NCBI RefSeq assembly: GCF_001083785.1
Contig: NZ_LAVL01000001.1
Location: 62,001 to 126,000, forward strand
Source of the DNA: Nonomuraea sp. SBT364
GTDB taxonomy: Bacteria > Actinomycetota > Actinomycetes > Streptosporangiales > Streptosporangiaceae
Length of the DNA: 64,000 nt
Reading direction: 5' to 3'
Below, one piece after another: positions 44,549 through 52,103 of this stretch. The stretch's first letter is position 1. Each line of letters opens with the position of its first letter. The notes beneath the pieces were generated by a model. That model saw only the letters and a program-made list of their open reading frames with translations. It was not told the origin of the DNA and searched no databases. Both the position numbers and the translations under genes were made by a program.

Positions 44549-44936
44549 CGAGAAGTTCCAGCTGGGGGCCGGGAAGGCCACCAGACGGATCGGCCGGCGC
44601 AAGTTCCTCGGCAAGTCGGGAGCCGTGGCGGCGGCCGTGGCCAGCATCGTCATGGGGGTGAACGCGCGCCCCGCCTTCGCCCACGGCACCTGCTACCCGC
44701 CGTACGGCCGGTACTGCTCGGGGTGCGGCGCGAGCTCCTCCTGCCCCAGCGGCAAGGTCACCTGTACGCCCAGCTACGACCGCGGCTGCAACGTCTGCCC
44801 GTACAGCACCGGCTGGTGGTACACCGGCACCAGCCCGAACCGGCACAGGTGCCGGGACTGCATCTCCAACATCTACGGCCCCATCGCCTGTAACGGCACT
44901 TATGTCTGCGGCTGCAAGTCGACGACCCACTACTGA
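44532..44936 (+). CDS. Tat-exported 12-cysteine protein (module A), MADH light-chain-like
   Basis: 134 residues. GTG 44532 follows AAGGAG. Tat motif GRRKFLGKSG (Arg22-Arg23), hydrophobic core, cleavage after PAFA near residue 50. The ~85-residue mature protein has 12 Cys, enough for six disulfides, the number found in methylamine dehydrogenase light chain. Local patterns (SCPSGKVTC, YDRGCNVC, RHRCRDC, CNGTYVCGC) recall that family, but the two Trp that form TTQ are not in the expected places; Tyr occupies them. A likely client of the module's disulfide relay. Homology is tentative. Confidence 0.75.
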   Translation: MKTSRDEKFQLGAGKATRRIGRRKFLGKSGAVAAAVASIVMGVNARPAFAHGTCYPPYGRYCSGCGASSSCPSGKVTCTPSYDRGCNVCPYSTGWWYTGTSPNRHRCRDCISNIYGPIACNGTYVCGCKSTTHY

Positions 44937-44963
44937 TCAGGCCCGGTCCGCGGAAAGGCGCCC

Positions 44964-45599
44964 ATGACGTATTTCACGATTCTTCTCGCCGGTGTCGCCG
45001 GAATTCTCTCCTTCGCCACCGCTTGAGGAATGAACGCGGCCGGCACGCTGTACGCGTCGCCACGTAACACCATTCCCCGATTCGTCGGCGGATTGGCCAT
45101 CGGTTCCGGAATGCTAGCCGTCGTGGTCGTTTCTCTTTCCGCCCTGTCGTGGCTGCTGCCGCTGGATCACGGCACGCGGAATGTGGCATTGGCCGTCGTT
45201 CTCGGCGCCTTCACGTTCAGCGAATGGGTGGGCGGCTTCCACCGGAGGATGTCTTTCCGGTGGCTGGTCCCGACCGAGTTCGTCAACATGAACAACGCCG
45301 ACGCGGTGACGCGGTGGGGAAGGGCTCTCGGCTTCGGGTTCCTGACCGACGCCCCGTACGGGGTGTTTCATGTCGCCCTGGCCATTCCGATGGTGCTCGG
45401 GGACGTGTTCCTCGCTCTCGTGACGGTCCTGGCGTTCGTGAGCGCGCGGGCGGTCCCGTACCTGGTGGCGCCGATCGGCCGTAACGCGGCGGAGATCAGC
45501 GACTTCGCGATCCGGGGACGAAGTGTGATCTTCCAGGCGGCGCGGGTGCTGTCGCTCGCCGCTGTGTCCGTGGCGTTCGTCCGGGTGCTGATGGCATGA
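44964..45599 (+). CDS. Putative selenocysteine-containing membrane protein (module A)
   Basis: 211 residues if TGA 45024-45026 (codon 21) is read as Sec. ATG 44964 has GGAAAGG at 44952-44958. Codons 1-20 encode a hydrophobic helix (TYFTILLAGVAGILSFATA) ending at the TGA, and the same frame then runs to TGA 45597-45599. A conventional start at ATG 45030 would lose that helix and the good ribosome site. About five to six helices in all and no Cys, so Sec would be the only chalcogen redox residue. Homologous to 47251-47964 with TGA aligned (UGMNAA against USLNSA). Possible MauF/CcdA-like role. The main alternative is a nonsense mutation. Confidence 0.72.
45034..45057 (+). promoter_or_regulatory. 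Candidate SECIS hairpin, module A
   Basis: Starting eight bases after the TGA, ACGCG (45034-45038) pairs with CGCGT (45053-45057). The 14-base loop can form a short inner CGG/CTG stem (with a G-U pair) capped by CACG, and opens with G. Loop centre ~20 bases from the UGA, in the range known for bacterial SECIS elements. High-GC DNA forms such hairpins easily, so this is supporting evidence only. Confidence 0.4.
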
Positions 45600-46156
45600 G
45601 CAAGCCGGCGCCGATGAAGGCCGTGGTGGCCGCCGTGGTGGCCGCCATGGTGGCCACCTCGGCCCTCGCCGGCTGTGCCTCCGGCCAGGCCCCTACGCCG
45701 GCGGCCCTGCCCTCCGTCGCCCCGGGGGGTGACTGCCCGGTCACCCGTGCCGTGACGCGGCCGACAGCGCGCGGCGGCGACACGCTCGGGGAGGGCCCGG
45801 CCCGGCCGGTCATGGGGCCCGTGCTGGAGTACACGGCGGCCGAGCCCGGCACGCTGTTCGCGGACAGCGGCTGGGGCGGCGCGAAGGTGCTCTGGTTCGC
45901 CGCGCCCGGCCTGCGCGACCCCGTCGTCATCAAGGGACGGCGGCTGGACGGCGACAGTCCCGTCGCGTTCGACGGCACGCAGGGAGAGCCGCTCAAGAAC
46001 GAGATCGTCATCCCGCCCGACCCGGTGGCCGGGGACTGGCGCGACCGTCCCAGCTACGTCCGGTTGAAGGCGCCCGGCTGTTACGCCTTCCAGGTCGACA
46101 CCCCGGACAGTTCCACCGTCCTGGTCTTCGAGGCCGTCGGCGCCACCGTGTCCTGA
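45596..46156 (+). CDS. Lipoprotein of module A, unknown function
   Basis: 186 residues. Lipoprotein signal with lipobox LAGC (Cys27). The mature part has two further Cys (GDCPVT, PGCYAFQVD) and a beta-rich C-terminal domain (WRDRPSYVRLKAPGCYAFQV) like small ligand-binding lipoproteins. ATG 45596 overlaps the previous stop (ATGA). It ends 11 bases from the convergent module B lipoprotein gene. Function unknown. Confidence 0.78.
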   Translation: MSKPAPMKAVVAAVVAAMVATSALAGCASGQAPTPAALPSVAPGGDCPVTRAVTRPTARGGDTLGEGPARPVMGPVLEYTAAEPGTLFADSGWGGAKVLWFAAPGLRDPVVIKGRRLDGDSPVAFDGTQGEPLKNEIVIPPDPVAGDWRDRPSYVRLKAPGCYAFQVDTPDSSTVLVFEAVGATVS

Positions 46157-46167
46157 ACCCGCGTCTG

Positions 46168-46686
46168 CTACGACGACAGGCCGTCCAGATGGAGGCGCGC
46201 GGTCTCCGCGAACGACCGGAGCTGCTCGTCGGAGACGGTGCCGCCGAGGACGCCGCCGAGGACGACGAACCTGTCCTTCGACATCGCCGCCACCTCCAAC
46301 TCGCCGTCGTGGCGCGCGACGTTCTTGGGGCCGGCCATCGAGTCGACACTGCCGACCGCGCCGCATTCCGCGTAGAAGCGCTTGAACGCGTCCATGGCGT
46401 CCACGTCCTCCACCACGACCTGCGTCACCATGGCCCCGTCCGCCGCGGTGAAGGACCGCCACTGGACCGGGGCCGCCACCGGCGCGATGTCGCGGTTCCC
46501 GCAGGGCACCAGATCCGCGTCCAGGTCGCGCCAGGTCCCGTGCGAGGTGCCCGCCACCGTCCAGGTGCGGCCGTCCTTGAGCTGGTCCGGGCTCAGGAGC
46601 GGCGACGGAGGATCGGCCTTCTGCGCCGTCGCCGCGCCGCAGGCGGTGCACAGCAGCACGGCGATGATCGCGATCGTGCGGTTCAT
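46168..46686 (-). CDS. Lipoprotein/sensor-like protein of module B
   Basis: 172 residues. A short signal ends in CTAC (lipobox Cys16). The mature domain (DGRTWTVAGTSHGTWRDLD ... VVVLGG-type strands) resembles the extracytoplasmic PknH-like sensor fold, with two Cys (LVPCGN, AECGAV) that could pair. ATG 46684-46686. Last gene of module B, equivalent in position to the module A lipoprotein. Confidence 0.75.
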   Translation of the reverse strand: MNRTIAIIAVLLCTACGAATAQKADPPSPLLSPDQLKDGRTWTVAGTSHGTWRDLDADLVPCGNRDIAPVAAPVQWRSFTAADGAMVTQVVVEDVDAMDAFKRFYAECGAVGSVDSMAGPKNVARHDGELEVAAMSKDRFVVLGGVLGGTVSDEQLRSFAETARLHLDGLSS

Positions 46687-46716
46687 GTCTCGTCCTCCCG
46701 GGGGTCGTCGGAATGG

Positions 46717-47250
46717 TTACTGCCCGTGGACCGCGGAGGTTCCCCGGAGGTCGGCCACCTTGCCCGCGACGACCAGGAACCCCGCCATGAAGGCGGCCAG
46801 CCCGCAGGCGGCCAGCCGCGCGCCCGTCTCGGCCGGTATCGGCGGCCAGCCGGCCGTGAGCGGCGCCGTCGCCAGAGCCAGCAGCACGGCGCGGCCGACC
46901 TTGACCGGTGACGCCGGGCTGGTCTCGTCCAGGCATCCGCACGGCACCCTGCCCTTACGCCGCAGCAGGACGGCCAGGTAGCCGGCCAGCGCCAGATACC
47001 AGAGCGCCACCGCGAAGGCGGCGAACCGCAGCAGCACCGCTTCCCCGCTCACCCAACCGGCCAGTACGGCGGCACCGGCCAGGCCCTCGGCGGGGCCGAT
47101 CAGCGGCGCGAGCCGTACCGAGAACGCGGGAAGCAGGCCGTGCGCTTCGATCACCGCCGTCAGGTCGCCGCGGCGGCTCACCGCGGCGACCACCAGCAGC
47201 ACCGCGCCCGTCAGCGCGAAGCAGGCGGGAAGCGTGTCATAGACGGTCAT
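46717..47250 (-). CDS. MauE-like redox membrane protein (module B)
   Basis: 177 residues, four to five membrane helices and the motif VPCGCLDE, the CxC pair shared with the module A protein and with MauE. ATG 47248-47250 directly abuts the TAA stop of the preceding membrane-protein gene (TAAATG), so they are translationally coupled. It probably exchanges electrons with the module's thioredoxin-like protein across the membrane. Confidence 0.82.
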   Translation of the reverse strand: MTVYDTLPACFALTGAVLLVVAAVSRRGDLTAVIEAHGLLPAFSVRLAPLIGPAEGLAGAAVLAGWVSGEAVLLRFAAFAVALWYLALAGYLAVLLRRKGRVPCGCLDETSPASPVKVGRAVLLALATAPLTAGWPPIPAETGARLAACGLAAFMAGFLVVAGKVADLRGTSAVHGQ

Positions 47251-47964
47251 TTACCACCAGATGAGCGCGAGAGACAGCAGGAACCCGGTGGCGCACAGGC
47301 GACCCACCCAGGCCGTCGAGGCCAGCAACCTCGTGTCCCACCGGCGCGGATCGCCGCTGAGCGCACGGGAGAGCGGCATGAGCGTCCTGCCCACGCCGAA
47401 GCCCAGCCCGGCCAGCAAGCCCGGCCCCAGTCCCCCGGCCAGCACGATGACCAGGACGAGCAGCTGAGGCAACGCCGTCGGGGTGAAGGTACGCACGCCC
47501 GTGCCCATCTCGAAGCCGAACTGCAGGGGCCCCGCGAAGTCCGCGCGAGGGATGACGTCCTGCGGCACGAGCCGGCGGTTCTGCGGCAGCGACAGCGGCC
47601 GCCCGGCCAGTTCGAACAGCATGACGACGGCGACGACCGGCGTGAGCGTCCACAACCGCACCGCTTCCGGGATGATCGAGGCCAGCCCGCCGAGCGCCCC
47701 GGTGATGAGCCCGGCCAGCAGCGCGCCGAGCATGAGTCCGGTGCTGAACACCGGCAACTTGCCTCGCCAGACCGACGAGGTCAGCAGGTCCGCTGAGTTG
47801 AGGCTTCAAACGGAGCCGGACAGCGAGAACCCGGCCGTCACCCCCATCAGCGTCCAGGCGAGCAGGGCGAACGACGGGGTCCAGACCTGGTGAGCGGCCA
47901 CCACCAGGGCCGTGCTCAGCGCGATGCCGAGCGCGACCCGGGTGGCGGCGAAGGTGTTGCCCAT
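47251..47964 (-). CDS. Putative selenocysteine-containing membrane protein (module B)
   Basis: 237 residues if TGA at 47806-47808 (codon 53) is read as Sec. ATG 47962-47964 lies seven bases after the stop of the cysteine-rich gene, with AGGACAGG before it. Coding sense is strong on both sides: helices VALGIALSTALVVAAHQV and LLAWTLMGVTAGFSLSGSV precede the TGA, and SLNSADLLTSSVWRGKLPVF follows. The only other in-frame starts downstream are weak (TTG 47757). About six helices. Aligns with 44964-45599, including LVP and LGFGF/LQFGF blocks. Sec plus one Cys. A nonsense mutation is the main alternative. Confidence 0.72.
47781..47796 (-). promoter_or_regulatory. Candidate SECIS hairpin, module B
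   Basis: Reading down the minus strand, nine bases after the TGA, TCAGC (47796-47792) pairs with GCTGA (47785-47781) around the six-base loop GGACCT. The loop opens with GG and its centre is ~17-18 bases from the UGA, both as in known bacterial SECIS elements. An alternative fold uses GCCTC/GAGGC further out. Confidence 0.45.
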
Positions 47965-47970
47965 CCTGTC

Positions 47971-48462
47971 CTACAGAGCCCAGGAGCAGATGTAGAAGGT
48001 GGTTCCGCCGCAGGTGGCGACGTTTCCGTCGGCACAGCGGTAGCTCCTGCCGCTGTGCGTCCACCGCCAGGCGTTCCTGTCGGCCAGGCTGCCCGCACCG
48101 CACGCCTTGATCGCGTAGCTGTTGTAGCAGGTGCCGGAGGAGCGCAGGAACCAGCCGTCGGAGCCGCAGTAGCTCCTGGAGTAGGGGGCGCCCACGCAGA
48201 CCTTGGTGTTGTTGTTGTAGCCGGAGTAGTTCCCGTAGCCGGCGCAGTTGGTGTACTCGCTGCCCACCGCGGCCTGGGCGCTGTTGTTCCTGCCCGGCAG
48301 GGCGGACAGCACGTTCAGGGCCAAGGCGCCGCCCAGCACACCGATGCTCTTGAAGACGGTCCGGCGAGAGGGAGCCGGCCGTGACGGGCGGCGCCCGCCG
48401 GTGTCGGGCTCGTCCTCCACGGAAGGCACGTCGGCCCAGTAACGGTCGACATCGACTGTCAT
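47971..48462 (-). CDS. Tat-exported eight-cysteine protein (module B)
   Basis: 163 residues. ATG 48460-48462 overlaps the thioredoxin stop (ATGA) and follows GAGAGG. A long acidic N-region precedes the Tat motif SRRTVFKSIG and cleavage near AQAA. The ~95-residue mature protein is rich in Tyr, Gly and Asn with eight Cys and several Trp. Its C-terminal part (WRWTHSGRSYRCADG, CGGTTFYICSW) parallels the module A protein (WWYTGTSPNRHRCRDC, CNGTYVCGC), so the two are probably homologous clients of the two relays. Confidence 0.75.
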   Translation of the reverse strand: MTVDVDRYWADVPSVEDEPDTGGRRPSRPAPSRRTVFKSIGVLGGALALNVLSALPGRNNSAQAAVGSEYTNCAGYGNYSGYNNNTKVCVGAPYSRSYCGSDGWFLRSSGTCYNSYAIKACGAGSLADRNAWRWTHSGRSYRCADGNVATCGGTTFYICSWAL

Positions 48463-48965
48463 GCGCTTAACCTCTCTGAGGGGCTGATGGCGAGGAAGGC
48501 GTCGAGGTCGTCGTCGGAGCCGACGACCCTGCGCCATTCCTCTGTCCCGTCGGCGGAATACTTGACCAGCGTCGGGGTCGCCCCGACGGCGACCGTGCCG
48601 AGAAGCGCCGCGTCGATGACGGGCTCGACCTGACTATCGGCCACCCACTCGGCGCAACGGTCGGCGGAGGCCAGCAGCACGGCGTGCCCGGCCAGGCCGG
48701 GCCCGGCCACGGCGGCGAGGCGCCGCGACCGCTCCTGGCAGTTGGGGCAGCGCTCGGACACCACCAGGACGAACGTGGGCAGGCCGTCCTCGGAACCGAA
48801 CCTGGCCACCGATCTGACCGCGGGCGCCGCGGGAGCGGCCGCCTGCGCCTGCAACAGCTTTGCCTGCAGCTCGCGAATCATGTTCAGCAGCGCGGCGAAG
48901 GCGAACAACAGCAGCACCGTCCCCAGGAAGGACAGAACCGCCAGCGAATCCAGGAACGCCCTCAT
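48459..48965 (-). CDS. Membrane-anchored thioredoxin-fold protein (module B)
   Basis: 168 residues. One N-terminal membrane helix (LSFLGTVLLLFAFAALLNMI), a short coiled-coil-like Ala/Gln linker, then a thioredoxin fold with CPNC in VVSERCPNCQERS and cis-Pro region GATPTLVKY. Equivalent to MauD in methylamine loci and to 43970 in module A. ATG 48963-48965, four bases after the preceding stop. Confidence 0.85.
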   Translation of the reverse strand: MRAFLDSLAVLSFLGTVLLLFAFAALLNMIRELQAKLLQAQAAAPAAPAVRSVARFGSEDGLPTFVLVVSERCPNCQERSRRLAAVAGPGLAGHAVLLASADRCAEWVADSQVEPVIDAALLGTVAVGATPTLVKYSADGTEEWRRVVGSDDDLDAFLAISPSERLSA

Positions 48966-48969
48966 CGTG

Positions 48970-49650
48970 CTAGCTCAGCCTGCACGAGATGGACTCGACG
49001 ACGTCGATGAATCGCGCGTCGTCCGGGCGGGCGGCGACGACCGTCGTCGCCGCGGTGTCGTTGACCATGAAGACCGAGCGGGTCTGCACGCCGCCGGCCT
49101 CGTTCCGCTCGTCGACACGCCACATCGCGCCACCGCGCACGCGCTTGCCCGACGAGCGGGGGATCGACTCCGACGCCTCCGCGACCGGCTTGACCTGGAC
49201 GTTGCAGACCTGGTCGATGGTGTTGACCGCCAGCAGGTTGCCGAGCGTCAGGCCCGAACCCGCCCTCGGCAACATGGTCAGGCCCTCGGGGGTGTCCTGG
49301 ATGTCGAACTTGGCCAGGAGGTCCATGAACGTCTCGAAGGGCACACCCGTGCCGTTGAAGAAGGTGGCGACCTCGTTGTGCGGTCCCACCCACACCATGT
49401 TGGTGGTGCCGTGCTCCGGGTCCTCCATGGACAGGATGCGGCCGCCGTTCCACTGGGCCTCACGCACGGTGAAACGCGACCAGTCGCCCAGTTCCTTGGA
49501 GACGACCTCGGCGGATCCCGCCGGTGTGACCTGGAAGCGGGTGCCCCCGGTGGGGCCGTGCGCCCAGATGAGATAGGCCCAGCCGCCGATGAAAGGCTGG
49601 GAATTGCCGTCGACGACGAGACTCTGTCCGTTCGGTGCACGCACTTGCAT
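48970..49650 (-). CDS. Hypothetical protein, first gene of module B
   Basis: 226 residues from ATG 49648-49650 (GGAAGG seven bases before). No signal peptide or membrane helix. The N-terminal half is beta-rich with many Trp and Gly (QPFIGGWAYLIWAHGPTGGT, NMVWVGPHNEVATFFNG). Two Cys (QVCNVQV, ISCRLS). It occupies the same leading position as the 42869 gene in module A. Large-subunit or chaperone roles are conceivable but unsupported. Confidence 0.75.
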   Translation of the reverse strand: MQVRAPNGQSLVVDGNSQPFIGGWAYLIWAHGPTGGTRFQVTPAGSAEVVSKELGDWSRFTVREAQWNGGRILSMEDPEHGTTNMVWVGPHNEVATFFNGTGVPFETFMDLLAKFDIQDTPEGLTMLPRAGSGLTLGNLLAVNTIDQVCNVQVKPVAEASESIPRSSGKRVRGGAMWRVDERNEAGGVQTRSVFMVNDTAATTVVAARPDDARFIDVVESISCRLS

Positions 49651-50046
49651 GTCGTTGCCTTCCGCGGGGGGAGCGGGCACGCCAAAATGGCGCCTACCTG
49701 GGGCTTTGTGTTGGGAGAAGGGTGTACGCGCCGGACGACTCGCCTGGCACCATCAAGATCGATCGGAATATCTCACGGCGCCCTACAAACGGTCAAGATC
49801 TTGCTCAAGTGGTGGATCGGGGGTAATTTCCGGACATGTGATTGAGGCGAAAACGGGCTTCGGCGGCGGCGCCGAGCGAGAAGCTGGGCGTCCCAGGATC
49901 CAGGAGTCCCCGGTCAGGGTGTAGCCGCGAACTCCTGGACCGCCGCCCGGTGGCATTCCGCCGGGCTTCGCCCCCAGAGCTCCTGACCTGATCGCCGCCA
50001 CCAATGAGGACGGTGACCTCAACCGCGGTCACCCGCGGCCACACCG
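49651..50046. other. 396-bp intergenic region after the broken kinase and before module B
   Basis: Contains the module B promoter region near 49690-49850 (AT-richer, for example CGGAATATCTCACGG). I see no convincing coding frame, RNA gene or repeat in it. Confidence 0.5.
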
Positions 50047-51006
50047 TCATCCGGCCGGACCGGTGAACCGGAGGTGTGCCGTCTGCACCTGGTCGTCCCC
50101 CAGGTGTCCGAGTGCGGCGAGCCAGCTCGCTGCGCCCGGGCCGTTCTGAGCGGTGCCGAGGCTGGTCACCACCGGTAAGGCCGGTACGGGGTCGGGTCCG
50201 GTCAACAACCGCAGGACCGCTCGGCGGACCGGGCCGTCGTTGGCCAGGACGCCGCCTGCCACCACGATCGGCCCTGCGCGGTGCACCCGGCAGGCCAGGG
50301 CCACCAGGCGTTCCGCGGCCTCGCGGACGATCGCGAGCGCGCGTGGGTCGCCCAGGTCGGCCGCGTGCCCGACCAGAGGGGCGCCGGCCGCCAGCATCAT
50401 CCTGTCCGCCTGGGCAACCCTGACGATGTGCTCGGCTCGCCGTCGTGGCGAACCGGACGCGCCGAAGCGCTCGCAGACGAGCTCGATCAGGGGGCCGCAC
50501 GGCGAGCCGGCGTCCAGGGCGCGGACGGCGGCCCGTACTCCCGCCCGGCCGATCCAGAAGCCGCCTCCCTCGTCGCCCAGCAGCCAGCCGAGCCCGTCGG
50601 CGACGCCGTCGATCTGCCGTGCCGCGAACCGGGCCGCGGCGGCCCCCGTCCCGGCGAGCAACAGCGTGCCGGACAGGGCGGGTGTGCCGGCGGCGTAGGC
50701 GATCGTCAGATCGCTGATCAGCCTGGGCTGGTGGGTCAGGCCGTGCTCGGCCTAGATCCGGCACAGAACGGGGGCGAACGTGTCGTCGGCGCCGGCGACG
50801 CCGGCCACAGACGCGGTGACCGTGGCGGCGGGGAGGCCGTCGATCGCCCGGCGCAGGGCCGAGGCGATCGCCTCGGCCGCCGCGGCGGGCCCTTGGGCGG
50901 CCGGGTTGCCCCGGCGCGCCGTGCCGTAGCCGACCCTGGCGCCGGAGGCGGTGTGCACGGCGACGCGGGTAGAGGTGCCACCCGCGTCGACGCCTGCGAA
51001 GAGCAT
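50047..51006 (-). pseudogene. BadF/BcrA-type N-acetylglucosamine/MurNAc kinase interrupted by TAG
   Basis: The frame from ATG 51004-51006 reads FAGVDAGGTSTRVAV, the phosphate-1 motif of BadF/BcrA-type sugar kinases, and continues to GVAGADDTFAPVLCRI. There a TAG (50752-50754, codon 85) interrupts it. Beyond it the same frame continues with family-like sequence (DLTIAYAAGT, LLLAGTGAAAA, GWLLGDEGGGFWIG) to 50047. Total 320 codons, normal length. One nonsense change has probably inactivated it. TAG is not read by the selenocysteine system. It was part of the amino-sugar operon, overlapping the next gene by one base. Confidence 0.8.
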
Positions 51007-52103
51007 CAGGATTCCAGGCGTAGCAGCCGTGCGGCACCGGGATCGAGGGTGAAGGCCGAGGGGCACGGGTCGTACGACCGGGTGGCGGGGTCGAAGGCGG
51101 CGGCCCGGGCGGCGAGCGTGACGTCGGTGGCGGCGTCGTGGCGGGCGTTGCACACGAACAGGTGCCGCTCGCCGTACCGGCCCGCCACGACCTCGCCTGA
51201 GACGACGAGGCCGTGCTGCAGGGGGCGTGCTCCGTCGGGAACCGGGCCCGTGTGCCCCGCCGAGCCCCACGGCCGGGACTTCAGTTCCTCGCCCACCGGA
51301 CGCAGCCAGCGGGTGTTCAGCTCGCGTACGGCGTCGTAGCGTTCGGTGGGCAGCCCGTCGTCGATCAGGGCGGGCCGGAAGCCTTCGCCGCGCGAGGGGT
51401 CGGGTGTCCAGTAGGTGAAGTACTGGATGCCGGTGTAGCCGTAGGCCAGCGCGGTGTTGACCTGCCAGGCCAGTTCCGCGGCCGTGGGCGTGCGGTGCCC
51501 GTCGTAGGCGAGCGTCTGGACGTACATCCAGGCCGGCACCTCGGCCTCGGCGGCGTGGGCGCGGATCGTGGCCAGATCGGCGAAGTAGCCGGCGTCCTCA
51601 CCGGAGGAGAGAAACGGATAGCGGTCGAAGGAGAGCAGCGCGGGCCGGACGATCGACACGAAGTCGCGCACGTACTCGTCGTAAGGGCCGGTGGCATGGC
51701 TCGGGAGGAGGTTGACGTACGGGAGGTAGCCGTGCGACCGCACGGCGGACACGCCGGTCGCCAGACGCTCGAAGCGGTCGGGCAGCGGCTCGTCCATCAG
51801 GCTGATGCCGCGGAAGGAACGGTGGGCGCGGTAGTCGCCGATCACCCGGCCGATCAGCGCCACGGTCTGCTCCTCGCCGGGGTCGAGGTCGCGCATGAGC
51901 ACGTCGATGCGCGGGTCGGAGGCCACCAGCACGTCGAGCCCGGCCTCGTCGGCGCGGCGAAGCGCGTGCTTGACGGCGACCGGGTCGTTGACGTAGTTGC
52001 CGGTGATGACCAGGTCGATGCCGGCGTCCGCGATCTGCCGGTAGCGTGCCTCGGTGGTCTCGTGCGGTGGCGGCGGCCAGAAGGCCGCGATGGTCAGGGT
52101 CAC
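51006..52103 (-). CDS. Cytoplasmic TIM-barrel glycoside hydrolase-like protein
   Basis: 365 residues, no signal peptide. Strand-end motifs LVITGNYVND, GISLMDEPLPDRF (possible acid/base Glu) and YTGIQYFTYWTPDP suggest a (beta/alpha)8 hydrolase related to clan GH-A, with a C-terminal small beta domain (AGRYGERHLFVCNA). GTG 52101-52103 overlaps the SIS gene stop. It would act on an imported amino-sugar glycoside. Family not identified. Confidence 0.72.
   Translation of the reverse strand: MTLTIAAFWPPPPHETTEARYRQIADAGIDLVITGNYVNDPVAVKHALRRADEAGLDVLVASDPRIDVLMRDLDPGEEQTVALIGRVIGDYRAHRSFRGISLMDEPLPDRFERLATGVSAVRSHGYLPYVNLLPSHATGPYDEYVRDFVSIVRPALLSFDRYPFLSSGEDAGYFADLATIRAHAAEAEVPAWMYVQTLAYDGHRTPTAAELAWQVNTALAYGYTGIQYFTYWTPDPSRGEGFRPALIDDGLPTERYDAVRELNTRWLRPVGEELKSRPWGSAGHTGPVPDGARPLQHGLVVSGEVVAGRYGERHLFVCNARHDAATDVTLAARAAAFDPATRSYDPCPSAFTLDPGAARLLRLES

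Noticed and set aside
50752..50754. In-frame stop in the sugar kinase considered as another recoded selenocysteine codon
   Set aside because: It is TAG, not TGA, lies at a non-redox position, and the family has no conserved Cys there; a nonsense mutation is simpler.
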